A stretch of DNA of 64,000 nt. Origin: Penicillium oxalicum. Its lineage: Eukaryota; Ascomycota; Eurotiomycetes; Eurotiales; Aspergillaceae. The notes below the pieces were generated by a model, which saw only the letters and a list, made by a program, of their open reading frames with translations, had not been told where the DNA came from and ran no database searches. Where the stretch lies: contig NC_064656.1 in the NCBI RefSeq assembly GCF_001723175.1, forward strand, positions 1,550,001 through 1,614,000, read 5' to 3'. Made by a program: the position numbers and the translations under genes. Of this stretch, positions 9,645 through 22,400 are shown piece by piece (position 1 is the stretch's first letter; each line of letters opens with the position of its first letter).

Positions 9645-12020
9645 TCACTTCTCAAAAGCACCCACGACCATCCCACTCAGTCTTTGCTCTCGCAAAGCCT
9701 CATAAATAATCGAGATCCAACCACCAACCGTCCTCTTCTCTCTTCCATTGACCTTCTCATCGGCAGGGTCCCCTGCGGCAGGCTGCTCGATGAGGCCCAG
9801 GTGAAATGGAACGTGTAGTTCGTGCCGGATTGTGGTGTATATCTTTTTGGACCCGGCTCCGAGATGGTCGATTGTATTGTTGTTTTGCTTGAAGGTTTCA
9901 AAGACATGATCGTAGAGTTTTTGCACGGCGAAGGTGGTAGTTTGTTTCCAGTTGTTGATTGCGGTTAGTGGGTTTGTGGTTGTCGTGTTGATGGGATGGC
10001 TGCTGCTGCTGCTGCTTTCTGTCAAGGCGGAGAGAATGGTTGGGAGGAGTGATTTGATGAGCTCCTCGCAGCGTGCTGAGATGTCGAGACGAGCGGTGGC
10101 TTGCCATGACGAAGGGAAGGTGGATTCGACTTTACGGGAGAGGGAATCAAGTTGTGATTTTGTGCAGAAGGGAGCGAACGAGTCCCTGATCGAGTCGGAG
10201 AGGAGAATGCGCAGGGCGTTGAACAAGTTCATCTGTAGAACGCGAAGGTCTAATGCTTGACAGGCGACGTAGAGACTTGCTGCCGTCATCATGGAAACGA
10301 TGTCGACCGCTTGCATGGTGTATCGGGTTGAGACAAAGGCCATGGAGTTGAGGGCTTGATTGTGCATTTCGGCGGTCTGGACGTGGCTGCTCACCGGGTT
10401 GGCGAGATAGGCCAGTTCAGCCATGTAAGCGGCCATATTGATATCGACGCCCTTCATGGTGAAAGAGAGGCTGGGGTCATCGGCGGCCAGGTTGGTGGGT
10501 AGCCCGTTGTTGAGCGCCGGATCGATGAGCTCAGTACATTGGGCGAAGATGAGTTTTCCGATCATTTGCAGGGCCAGCCGGGTCTTTTCCATGGCGGAGG
10601 TGATGGATGTTGCTTGGAAATTGCCACCGGAATAGGTGGTTTGATTGACCGTGTCGATGAGAGGATTATCCGAAGTCGAATTCAATTCGATGCCCACTTG
10701 ATAGTCTGCTAAGAGGAGATCCTCGATATACGGTCCAAGCCACTGGCTCGCCGTGCGAAGCGAGTATCGGTCCTGGACCAGCCCTTCTTTGGCCAGCGTC
10801 TCGACATCGCTGTTACCGCCGCACACGAGATGAGATCCAGCCAGCAAGGAGGAGATATTCGTGGCGACTTCGGCCTGTCCGTAATGGGGTCGTGCGTCTG
10901 CGATAAAAGGATGGAAGCTGTCGATATTGCCGCGTGTGGCTTCTACCGCCAGCGCGGTATTGATCTGCGCCAGCAGCGCCAGCTGATGAGTCTCGTATAG
11001 GACCAGACTGGCTAGCGCTGCGGATGCCGAGGTGCCATTGACCAGCCCCAGACCCTCTTTGGGCCCCAGAGTGATTGCTCTGGCTCCGATGGCCTTCAAC
11101 GCTTCTTCGGCCGGGATGACTCTCCCACGAGTCCGGACCATGATCCCGGGACTGCCCTCGATGGCTCCCACCACGTACGCAAGAGGCATCAAGTCGCCCG
11201 AGGCGGAGATGGTGCCGCGCAGGGGCACGACGGGAGTGATATCCTTGCGAACGAGTTCCAGCAGGCTTTCAATGGCAGCAATAGTGACGGCAGAGTGACC
11301 TCTCGCGACGGAGTTGGCCCGTACAAGCATGGTGGCCTTGACCCATTCTGACGGCATCGATTGGGCTGCCTGCCACTCCGAGCAGCCGCTTGCATGATCG
11401 GATGTGGAGGTATCTTTGCTGGTAAGAATTCCACTCTGAAGCAGTTGTAAAAGTGCCCTCTGCAGCGTAATCACCTGATCTGTTCGGGAGTCTGCACTTC
11501 CTCCAAATCCGGTGTTCACTCCTGGAAATTGGAACAAGGTCAGTCAAGTGGCAGCTTGGGCTGATTGCTTCCAGGTCACCGAGGAGATCTTCATCTTTCT
11601 CTCTCTCTCTAACAAGGAAAATATCTGCACACATACCGTAGATTGGATGACCCTCCGTGATCAGCTTCTTCAGTGTCAGCACACTTTGTTGAATAGACTC
11701 GAGGATCTCGTCGTTGTCAGTGAGATAAGGTTGACAGAAGAATCTAAGCCCGGCGAAGAAGGAGAACCATTCAAGAAAAAAAGTCAGTCTCACGGACATC
11801 CAGATCAATCCAATTAATGAATCAATCGGCGAGCATGATATCAGGTTCCGGGGGGGGGACCTTCAACGGTTCAAACGTACTTTGACACGGCCACCACACT
11901 AGCAAGAGTCAGACTATTTCCATCCATTTCGAGACGTCCATCTCCCACAATCCTGTGCAGAGCTTTGATATGCGAGCTGACCACTTCTAAATGGCTTCGA
12001 GTCTCGTATTTACTCAGCAT
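9645..12020 (-). CDS. pal: Phenylalanine ammonia-lyase-type aromatic amino acid lyase (MIO enzyme)
   Basis: Minus-strand exons 12020-11881, 11743-11637 and 11521-9645 join in phase to 707 residues, the usual size of fungal PAL and much longer than bacterial histidine ammonia-lyase (~510). Ala189-Ser190-Gly191 in GTISASGDLMPLAYV forms the MIO electrophile. The catalytic Tyr is in PIYGVNTGFGG (about residue 82), and QDRYSLRTASQWLGPYIEDL and NSTSDNPLID are further family blocks. Reaction expected from the family: L-Phe to trans-cinnamate plus ammonia, with possible Tyr activity. At the substrate-selectivity position (LQRALLQLLQSG) the pair appears to be Leu-Leu rather than the Phe-Leu of plant PAL or the His-Gln of yeast PAL/TAL, so the preferred substrate is open. 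A Ser/Thr/Asn low-complexity insert from a CTG-type microsatellite (about 9990-10020) sits in the C-terminal part. No biosynthetic neighbours are visible. Confidence 0.9.
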
Positions 12021-14017
12021 TGTTGCCGACAGATCTGAGCCGGCAGGTAGATGAAGTACAACAGCGGATCACAAAATCGGGAATGCAGCACGGTCTTGTA
12101 GACGCTCAATCACGACCCGACAGGCCGGTCTATAAACGCTTCAGGAACGGTCCTTTTGTTCCGCTGAGTCTGGAAAATATTGAATCATGTATGCGCCACC
12201 GATCCAATTGCAGGAAGTCCACCGAGAGCGAGCGATCGAAGTGGAGGCCACGAATTTCGACGGAAACGTCCACGATCGAGTCTAACCGAACTGTGGAACT
12301 GGATATGGATGTGGAGGAGAGGAAATGTACTTTTTGACGGTGGGGGGAAGGGAAACAGTGCCTTGCATTTATGGAAAGGGATAAGGAAACAGTTGAGGTC
12401 AAATGAGTTCGGCCCGGTCTAGTAAGTTGGCCATTTTTGACTTTTTGAATTGGATTATTTCCATCATGATTATCGGGATCCAGGTTGGTTCGCTACTCTT
12501 TCTCTTTCTTTCCGGAATTTTATTATTCTTTTTATGATTTTCATCTTGGTGACCTTTTTCCAGGTCTTTTCCATTGGGTAACCACTCTTCCAACCTCCAT
12601 CACGCTGAAGGGGGTGAATCGATGATGTCGAAAGCAACTGACAAACACACCTTTGGTCCATTTCTAGGACTATGCTCTCTCGATTGGAGGGAAGGGAAAA
12701 GCATTTCAACCTGGTCCATTGTAACCTTTTGCAGGCGAAATACAATAGTGGCAACTATTTCCGGGGCAAGAACCTGAAAGATCTGTCTGCAGATCTGCAT
12801 CGCCCTACATCTTTGGCCCCCTTGCTAGGAGATCATCCGAGTTCCGACATCCACGTACTTTTGGAAATACGATCTATAGTTTATAGTCTTTCCAGGTACT
12901 TGAGCGGAGACACTTGAGAGACTTTGAGTGGCCGACTCATACTAGAGAGGGTCTCTCCGACAATCTACTGGTTCGTACGAATGTTGCGGGGACCAAAAAA
13001 AAAGCAGTCCTTTTCTCTCGGTAAATCTGAATCCAGATCCGACCATGATATGGTCCCGTAATTCATGCAAGGCGCGCACCCCCCTCGACTGGAGGAAACC
13101 ATCCACCCAGCAGGATCACAGCTTGGCCATTCTCCAATCCCGTACAACCTACAACACTCTACCCGGCTTCCGGCTGCACCTTGCTTGGTGGGCTTTTGCA
13201 TTTGCATTGGAAAAAAAAGGGGGGGGTTGCGGCGCTTTCCTATTTGGGGCATCGTGGGAGCGCGGAGGGATAGGCTCGCATGGCGCATGCGACAGCCAGA
13301 TTGGGGCTTTTGATAGTGGCTGATCTCGATTGATGAGATTGGAGAACTCATCTCAGTCAATAATGATGGCCATTCTTTATCACTTTGCTTTTTATTTCTT
13401 GTTCCAAGATCATAATTCATGGTTTCACCAATCACACAGGCAGACCTCCTTTTTTTGGAAAAAAAAAGATGGAGCGTTCCTCAACAGATAATGTACCGTC
13501 TGGGCCAATTTCCACACTGCATGCACCTGTCCGGCCCGCCTTGCTGCGGCAACCAGCTTCGACCGCCAATGTGGGATTCAGTCAAGAGACCAATGATCGG
13601 CGGTCGGAGGGTTGATCACAGAAAGGACAGGGAATCCCGGAAACCAGGAGACATGGGTGTCGCAACACATCGAAAGGCGCCACGAGGACTCGAGGACGAG
13701 TCCGCAAGCCTGGAGCATGAAAAGCTCCATCTGGGAGACGGGGGGCTTTGATATATCGCATCCGATACAGAGCTTATTCACCTCCGAAGAGGGAATTTCA
13801 AGGCATGGACCTCGCCTTGCGCTCCACCTTACAGCGCGAATTGGGAATGGGAAGGAGGGGGGGGGGGGGGGGGGAGAGAGAGAGGAAGCCTAGAGATGAG
13901 AGACGCCTTGGGAGCAAGAAGAACGGGATTGCGGCGACTGATCGATGTCAAAAGGTCTTGGTGTTCATTAGTATGTGAGCGTGATCGACGGCAAATGTCA
14001 CAAGGTCCGTCACCAGA
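12021..14017. other. 2-kb intergenic: PAL promoter side and 3' side of Nup37-like gene
   Basis: Only short ORFs without family resemblance. It includes an A run near 12,996, the long G tract at 13,857 (listed separately) and scattered A/T runs. The stretch just above 12,020 is the presumed PAL promoter. No RNA gene is recognised. Confidence 0.5.
13857..13885. repeat. G18 homopolymer followed by (GA)n
   Basis: Eighteen consecutive G residues (13857-13874) run directly into an alternating AG tract. It is the longest homopolymer I see in the window. It is a simple repeat of no assigned function, and its length is likely to be uncertain in any assembly. Confidence 0.9.
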
Positions 14018-16066
14018 TCAAGTAAAGATGCGAGCTCGTTTCACGGGGCTAGTCCCCACGCGCAGAGATCCACCGCCATTCGCCATACCACTGAGAAGGC
14101 GACCCATGCCCTCCACGTCCAATTCACCTCGGCGCAACATTAGTTGATCTGCTTCCGCGTGAGTATCTGGTTTCGCAGCCCGGGGAGCGCTAGGGGCATC
14201 ATCCTCAGACTCCACCAGTCGAGGTGCCAGGATGACAACCTGTTGCTCGGCAGCTACCAAGATGTCGAATTTTTGGGAACTCAGCGCTCGCGATCGGCGC
14301 GCCGGAGCCGGCAGATGACCAATAGCCTGGAAATTCTCTCCCATCAGATTGACCACCTGGAAGGGCGTGACGCGGCAGCGGTTCGAGGAGTCGAAGGTAC
14401 CCGTCGCCTTCACGGCGTTCCGCCATAGTGAAAGCAAGCTGGGAATCGCTGCGGTGTGCTGACCGTGTCGCAGCAAAATGGATTCATCCGGCAGGTCATG
14501 CGCAATGCCGGTCTGGCATACGGAAATCTGACCCCGTAGTGAAGGGCTGGGGCTTGTCGTTGAGCCCTTCAACAGCGTATCCTCTCGCACTCGTCTCGTA
14601 GACGGCGTCATGGGGGCAAATCGGGATCGCGGTTCCGCCTCAGACTGCGTGTTGGTCAAGGGTGCCACGATCCGCCCGCTGACAGCATACGTAGTTAAAG
14701 AGCCTCCTGTCACGCCCTGGACATTCGACTGACGGTGTAAGGGCCCCTTGGTGGTCCCGGGCCCGGCTCCCTCAATATCCCAAACCCCCCACTCGCCATC
14801 CGCCAGAAGAACCATGATAGCACGTCCTCCTAGGACCCAATCGGCGTCAATGATGGTTTTTCGTCGAACGAGCCCTGGGGCTCCCTGCTCGAAACCGGGG
14901 TAGAGACTGATTAGCCAGCGGCCCTCAACATCGAGGGGCTCGGTGTCCTCCTGGGAGATCGATTCCCGTCTGGTGCTCTTTGCAGAGGGTTTTGGATTTG
15001 ATAGACATGAATAGACCTTCACACAACCGCTGTTGAAGGCTACCAATAGATGCGAGTGGCGTGCAAAAGGATATGCCGAAGGATTGAAGGCAATGCTCCG
15101 CGCAGGGGAAGGGAGCGTCCGCCGTTGCGTGACGAGATCTTGCTCTGTCACTCGGTAAAGGTTTCTGTTGTCCGACTGCACTTCACTGAGGGGTACCCGA
15201 TGAATCAGGAGTGCGCCCGATCCCTCGGCCGAATGGGTGGCCACCAGGAGATCCCAGCGCCCAGCCTCCTCGACCCGAGTTTGTACCTTTCGGCGACCTG
15301 CCTCATCCCCAGCCTCTTGAAATGTAAAGGTCATTGAGACACCCCGAGGGATGTCCTGGTGAGTGACTCCTCCGTTCAGTGTGACTTTCTGAACATTCCA
15401 GCTGCTAGAATCCTTCTGTGTCGGATGAGGAGGAACGAGTGGGAGTGTGACGACGCGCGTGGAAAGATCAGAGCACACTGCCGCAACAAATATGGTGTCC
15501 TTGGCAGCGGTCGGGAAGGGATCAAGGGCAGCGCGCGCCTCCTCCGGGAAAATTCTGGGAACAGCTACATCGAGAACTCTGCTTCCCAAGGGAATATCTA
15601 TCTGTCGCAGAATCGGCTCGAAGGGGAAGGCGGGATCGACCTCGGACTCCAAGGTCTCGAAATCAAATGTGGGCACCTCTGGCGTCGTAGGTGCCGGGGC
15701 TGAATCTTCCTCGTCGGAGTCGATGATCATGACCGCATCACCGCCATCAAGCTTTGCGCTTTTCGCCAGATCTTGGGGCGCGGTCTTTTTCAAGGGAGCA
15801 AAACCTTTCCCACCTCTCCATACCACTTTCAGACCGGTCTCATAGCCGTAAATGATAATCGAAGAACCATTGGGTGACCGCAGGGGGTAGGCTTGCGCAG
15901 CATGAATGCGATGGGGTAGTCGGTAGCTAGAGGTGGAAACGGATGGGCATTAGTGGAAGAGCTCACCACGACCAAAGAGCAGAAGCTGCCGCAGGTATGG
16001 TTACCAGAGTTGTAAGCTGTCATCTTCTCGGGGCCGCACAAGCGGATTGGTAGGAAAAGACGGCAT
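14018..16066 (-). CDS. nup37: Nup37-like nucleoporin (beta-propeller)
   Basis: Minus-strand exons 16066-16005 and 15926-14018 join in phase to 656 residues starting MPSFPTNPLVRPRED. After the intron comes YRLPHRIHAAQAYPLRSPNG followed by IIIYGYETGLKVVWRGGKGF. This opening (PHRIH, then IIYG and a VWRGGKGF-type strand) matches what I know of filamentous-fungal Nup37, a seven-blade propeller of the Nup84/Nup107 Y-complex. An acidic insert (IIDSDEEDS) and several WD-like strands follow (SHLLVAFNSGCVKVYSC, ADWVLGGRAIMVLLADGEWG). No catalytic motif is present. The family call rests on the N-terminal block and propeller-like repeats; another WD40 nuclear protein is possible. It shares a 431-bp divergent promoter with apc1. 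Confidence 0.7.
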
Positions 16067-16497
16067 TGCGGAGTTGATCTTCAAAGTTACTAGCGAGATC
16101 GTGAGGCACGGGCGCGCGCCGTCCGGCACAGCAAGTTCACGACGAAAATCGCTGTCGCTCCGAAGCTAAATCTTGTTGGCCGCGATGATCAAGAGATACC
16201 TTCACGTCGCTCGTGGTAAGCTGAGCGTGGTGAAAGACGTTGGGTGGTGTTCGGAGGTGCGAAGGTGGAGGAGATGTCAAAGTAAAGTTGTTTTGGTCGG
16301 CAGCAAAAAGAAAGCCGGCGGGTCGATCTCTCCGCGTTCCTGCGCGACTTCTCAAATATCCGACGTCTCAGCCTGATTTAACAGCCCAGACCATGAATGC
16401 AGCTTTGGAGACATCTTCACAACCAAACTCGTGTCTATGAAGGCGGCTTTTGTCTACGGATCGAGCTCCAAAGCTTCAAGCTACCGCAGCGCCCATC
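16067..16497. promoter_or_regulatory. Bidirectional promoter, Nup37-like / apc1
   Basis: 431 bp between two divergent start codons with no ORF of its own. It must hold both promoters and both 5' UTRs. I cannot identify a specific binding site with confidence. Confidence 0.6.
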
Positions 16498-19400
16498 ATG
16501 GCCACCACCCGATCACTTGGAGTGCACGAACCCTCAGCTATTTCCTACCTTGTCGCGGAAGGATTTCTTTCACCAGATCCCTCGGAAGACCAATATAAAT
16601 GGACAACATGTGTCGATGAAGGAGGCTCGACTGGCCCGGTCGACGACGAGCTGGTGTGGACAAAGCATTGCGTGGTATGGTCTCGTGCAGGCGTGGTCAA
16701 GCGAGTCTTTCGATTCGACCCCGAAAAGGAGGACGTCAGATACGCTCTGTTCACTCAATTCGCGGCTGGAAATGCCAGGTCACCAGGCTACAGAGAAAAA
16801 GCCACCAATGCCTCGAAGAAGGATCGCGCCACCCATACCGCGACGAGAAGCCGGTCAAAGGGTACTCAGAAAGGTCTTGGAGCAGCTTCATCTTTACCAG
16901 GTTCTGGATCAACGCTGAATCTGCATGTGGATTCTCGAGCTGCAATTGCAACTCCCTCGAGTTCGAGCGACCAGAGCTCCCGGGCTTTGGTGGTGGTGCT
17001 CAAATCTCAAGCACACATCTTTTTTGTCGCGGGAAACAGTCACACAATTCCTTTACCTTTTGAAGTCGAGTCTGTGTTCGCAACACCTCGTGGATTGCTT
17101 TTTCAGCGAAAGATTTCTGAAGAAAGTCCACATACTCAGACCCCGTGTGGCCCTCCGCCCAATTCCTTCATGACGTCGACCTCAGCCTCAATTTTTGATC
17201 CGGGTGCATCCCAGTCGTCGAATGTACTACGCCCGGCACCTGGCAAAGGGAAGAGGCAGTCTTTCAAACTGCCTTCGATACGCAATTCGACTTGGGGCTC
17301 GGGTTCTCACGGCAGTGCAGATATTCCTCGTGTCTTCTCACTCATTGATCCTCATTCGGAAATGGGATTGGTGGTGACTTGCTCAACATCCCCCGGGTTC
17401 AAGAGTAGTATCAGCAGCAGTACTTCACGGCGTCAAGGTTCAGGCTTGGATTCTCTTGATCCCACTGACGAGATTGTCTACATCTCCGCCAAAGACGAAC
17501 TGTCGAGTCTTGGGCAGACTCGTAACGACACCCCTCTAATTCTGGTGCTGACTATGAACAACATTACGGGGCTCTATACCGTTTGGACGGCAAGGTATAG
17601 AGATGATGAAATTGATGGCTCAAAAAGAGGAGCGTCTCGCCGACAGACTGAGGGTACACGATCCACCAGGCGTAGCTCCCATTTTGGAATGGCTACTGGT
17701 GCAACGACCCCAGTAGCTCGTCCGCCTACAGGCAGGGAGAGCTTTGGGCCGTGGACAGAGCATTGGGCCTCGTCTCAAAACACGGAGAGCAAAAACACCG
17801 CCGAGGAAGATTTAGTGTCAAGAGTTGCCCAAGACTTTGGTGACGTGGGAGTGCCTCTTAAGGCTTCTCGACGGGTCAGCTCTCTACTAGCACGTACAGA
17901 TCTGGCTAATAGCCAAGACCGGGTCACATTTTCTGATCTCGCTACGGGCAGCCAGTCTAATACAGCTGTTCATCACGGCGGCTTCCGCCAGTCAATGGGG
18001 GCAGGTAGCACAAGAGCGAGCTTCGGTTTCAATCCTCGATCCAGTCTTCCCCCAGGATCGGGATCCGTCTACAGTGCTGCTGGCAGCTTTGTGGACCCCC
18101 CAGTGGACAAATTGCTCGAAGACATGAATGGCGGGGGCTTGGCCGAAGGATTTGGCAATATTGCACTGCGAGAATCAGCTTCTGGTTTGCCGGAAGAGCT
18201 GCTTTTGTCCAAAGTCGAAAGCTTCTCTACGATGTTTTCTGGCAATTTTCGCGGATCTTTTGGCCACGCATCTTCCCACCATCTCAGAGTCTCCACGTTG
18301 TCCTCTCCAGAATTGAATATGCAGAAAGGAAATGTGCGATCAGTGGCGATCTGCATTGTGGATCAAGATTCTCGAAACATGACAATTGTGAATATGAAAG
18401 TCGAGCAAGTGGCCATCCCCAAGAACAGAAAAGCAGCAAAGAAATCCAAGTCGGCAGAGCGACGTCCCTTGTTGGTTCATGCAGCTGGGGTTCAGTACGT
18501 GCCTAATGTTTGGGATGCTTGTACCATAACAGATGGCGGGATCTCACGACTTCTGACACTGACTGTTCTGGAAAATGGACATCGCGAGTTATCCTTGCAA
18601 ACTCTTTGGAGTAGTCCAAGCAAGGTCGAAATCCCGCGCCCACTATATCTGAATGATCCACACGGCGTGTCGGCCAAAAAACTCGCCATTCGACCGCGAG
18701 ACAGCGGCGTCAATCGTGTCATGGCAGACCCAGACCTTATCTTTAATGCCTTCGATCACAGCTGCTCGTGCGGAAAGGTTGACCTGGTCGATACGTCAAA
18801 GCAGCGCCATAGACTCCAGATCCAGATGGAGCCTCGCAATGAGCTTGTCCAAAAGGTCGTCAAGGTCTGCAATTTCGTGCTTCGTGACACCGGAAAGGCT
18901 GGAGACGGCATACTGGTTGCCTGGTGGGAAGTCATCAGGTGGCTTCAGAGCAGAGATGATGTAGAGAATGACATTGAGTGGACTGCACTAGTCATTGTTT
19001 TGTTTTCTCTAGCAATCCCTTTCATCAAATCACCCCAACCCCAGGCTCCAGCCAGACGCACACGCCGGAAGAAGAATTTCCTTCGCTCCAGTAGCGGCAG
19101 CTACATTGACTTGGAAAGCTGGGAAGCCATGCTTGATCTTGAGTCCGGATCTTCCGGTGTTGTTGCGCCATGGATGAAAAGCAGCGCTTGGAACTGGATT
19201 GTTGAGCAGGACTCCGTCGCAGGACACTCGACCCGTGACACCACTCGCCAGATTCAAAGCGAACAACCAAATGCCAACCGGACAACTTATCGCCACAATT
19301 CTTATTTGCTCCGCTGCGCATCTCTTAGTCGTGAGTTCCTGCAGAGCTCCCCAGGAGCACGAGCCACTGGTGGGGATGGATATCTGCCCATTTCGGGGGC

Positions 19401-22400
19401 TTTTGCCGAGTCGACCAGATGCACCGCACTTGGTACAATACTGATCGGCCTTCACCTCTTGCGGGAGGAACAAAAACTCTGCACTTCTGATGCGGAAGAG
19501 TCTCAACAGCCTTTGGGGCTTCTCGCCCCTGTTCTTGCCCAGCTTGGTGGTTGGTTAGGTTGGCGATCCTGGAATTGGTCGGAGAGCTCATACTTTGGCA
19601 CTGAGATGGCCAGTATGGAACGATGGCAATTCGAAGATACTCGTATCACCGAGCTCAACGTCCCTGCCGAGCCCTTCTCTCCACCGTCCGTTTTCGATTT
19701 CTTGTCCCGGACTTCGCGCGAAGAATTCTCCCCATTCTTATCGCTTCTCGATGTCATCAATGCTCGAGACCGTACTCCGAGAAAGGACAGGCTTTGGAAG
19801 GAATGTTTCGATCTGACACCAAGAACACTAGCCCTGAGTGGCTTCCTTTGCGACGTACGTCGAGCAGCCTCGCCCTTGGAAAAAATCCAGCTACTTCATC
19901 GTTGGGGTTTGAACAAGAGTATCATCGATACCTTCCCAGAAGGGGTGAGTGCGCCATTGTATGAGACAGTGATGCAATGCCAAAACGAGGCATCTACCTC
20001 GTGGCACACCGCATTGCTAGAAATCATCGATCGCGAGGATCTGTATATGTCAATGAATCCAGCACAAGCCAAAAGCTTCGCCCCATCTCAGCAGGTCGCT
20101 TCCTCCCATGACGCTTTCCGTGATCACCATAATATTGGGAATTCGGCACTGGAATTTGACAGTGGAGTTGCCTTTGAGGCTTCAGCGGAAGCTGATCGAC
20201 TGGCCGTCACTAAACTTGTCTTCCGCGAGGACAGACGCTATGTAGAGGCATCGCGACTTTTAAATCAGTCAAAGGCGCCTGTGGCAGAGTGTTTCCCGGA
20301 GCCTGATTGGACGGATTCTGATCTGCTTGAGGCACAAAAGGAGATTATGCAACTTGTCTCGTATCGCACTCTATCGATTCCTGCGGGGCGTGGTATGCTT
20401 TTCTTTAGTGGGCGTTTGCCGTTGTTGACTGAGAAGCTGCCAATTCCCTCGTTCTCGATGCAGTGTGTCATGAAGCCCTCGAATGTCACTGTGAGCGCTG
20501 ACCGAAACGCCTTCACCGAGGAGAAGGTCTGCTGGGCATTCTTCCACAACGGTGTGTCGACTGGACTGGCAATTTCCAAGGAATCCAAAGGTATCGACAC
20601 GTCGTGGATCCTCTTCAACAAGCCCGCGGAATTGACTAACCGCCACGCCGGCTTCTTGCTCGCCCTCGGTCTGAATGGTCACCTGAAGAGCCTAGCGAAA
20701 TGGGTGGCTTTCAAATACTTGACTCCCAAACATACCATGACTTCGATCGGCTTGCTGCTTGGCCTCTCAGCATCCTACATCGGCACCATGGACACCTTGA
20801 TCACTCGGCTACTTTCGGTCCACGTGTCGAGGATGCTTCCGATGGGCGCTGCCGAGCTCAACCTGTCGCCTTTGACCCAGACCGCTGGTATCATGGGTAT
20901 CGGCCTCCTCTATTGCCGCTCTCAGCATCGTCGCATGAGTGAGGTAATGCTATCAGAGATAGAGAACACAGAAGAGGAAGAACATGCTGGAGCGCAGGAG
21001 GACTTGCGGGACGAGGGATACCGGCTGGCTGCAGGGTTTGCTCTGGGATTGATCAATCTCGCCAAGGGCAAAGATCTGCAAGGTATGCGAGACATGCACG
21101 TTGTGGAGCGACTGCTGTCCATCGCAGCAGGTACCAAGCACGTTGATCTGGCGCACGTGCTGGATCGTGCCACTGCGGGTGCAACAATCGCAACTGCACT
21201 CATATTCATGAAGACCAATGATCAGGTCTTGGCTCAGAAGATCGACATTCCCGATACAACCGTTCGTTTCGATTACATCCGACCGGATCTGTTCCTGCTG
21301 CGCACTCTAGCTCGGCATCTCATCATGTGGGACAGCATCAGACCAGAAGTGGACTGGATCAATTCAAGCTTACCCGAGGTCTATCGAAGACGTGCACGTC
21401 TGCGGGGCATTCACCGGCTGCAGAGTGAGGACATGCCATTTTTCAATATCATCGGTGGTCTCTGCTTTGCGCTAGGCCTGCGTTATGCAGGCTCCGGCAA
21501 TACGCAAGCTCGAGATCTTCTGCTATACTACCTTGACCAGTTCATCCGCATCTCCCGCTTGCCGGTTCTCAGCTATGATGCTAGACTCACACGTAATTCG
21601 GTCAGAAATTGTCAAGACATCGTGTCCCTGTCTGCGGCAGTCGTCATGGCTGGTACGGGTGACTTGATGCTGTTCCGAAGACTGCGGTCACTCCACGGAC
21701 GAGTCGACCCAGACACTCCCTATGGCAGTCACATGGCTGCGCATATGGCAATCGGTATGCTCTTCCTCGGCGGGGGTAGCTATACACTCGGCACCTCTGA
21801 TCTCGGTGTGGCTGCCCTTCTTTGTGCTTTCTATCCTGTCTTCCCCACAGAAGTGCTGGACAACAAATGTCACCTGCAAGCGTTCCGCCATCTCTGGGTG
21901 CTCGCTGCAGAACCGCGCTGTATTGTTCCTCGGGACCTCGACACCCGGCGTCCAATTTCGATCCCGATCACTATCACCTTGCACACTGGTGGTGTATCAA
22001 CCCTCACTGCTCCTTGCCTGCTCCCTGATCCCGGCGAGATCCGCCGGGTGGATGTCCGGGGACCGGATCACTGGCCCCTTGCGTTAGATTTCAGCCAAGA
22101 TGACGCTCTACGCGAAAAGTTCCGCCGAGGAGATCCATCTGTCTATCTGCGCCGCAAGGCTACCTACAGTTCTGCGGGAGATTCTACTTCGGTATTCGCG
22201 TCCACTCTTACCGGTCTGAGCGAAACACAAGACATTCTCCCCACCATGACAGCTGCAGGCGCAACCCCCGCCAAGGGTCTTCCCCCGTCGCTATGGCCAA
22301 ATCACACTGCTCTACTGTCTGGCTCACTGGGCGCTGCAGCAGGATCTTCCCAGTCTCCATGGGACTGGGTCTTCGCCTTACCGTCCCTCCAAGGGCTGGA

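Noticed and set aside
16450..16497. Upstream extension of apc1
   Set aside because: Only a TTG opens it; the ATG at 16498 gives the family N-terminus.
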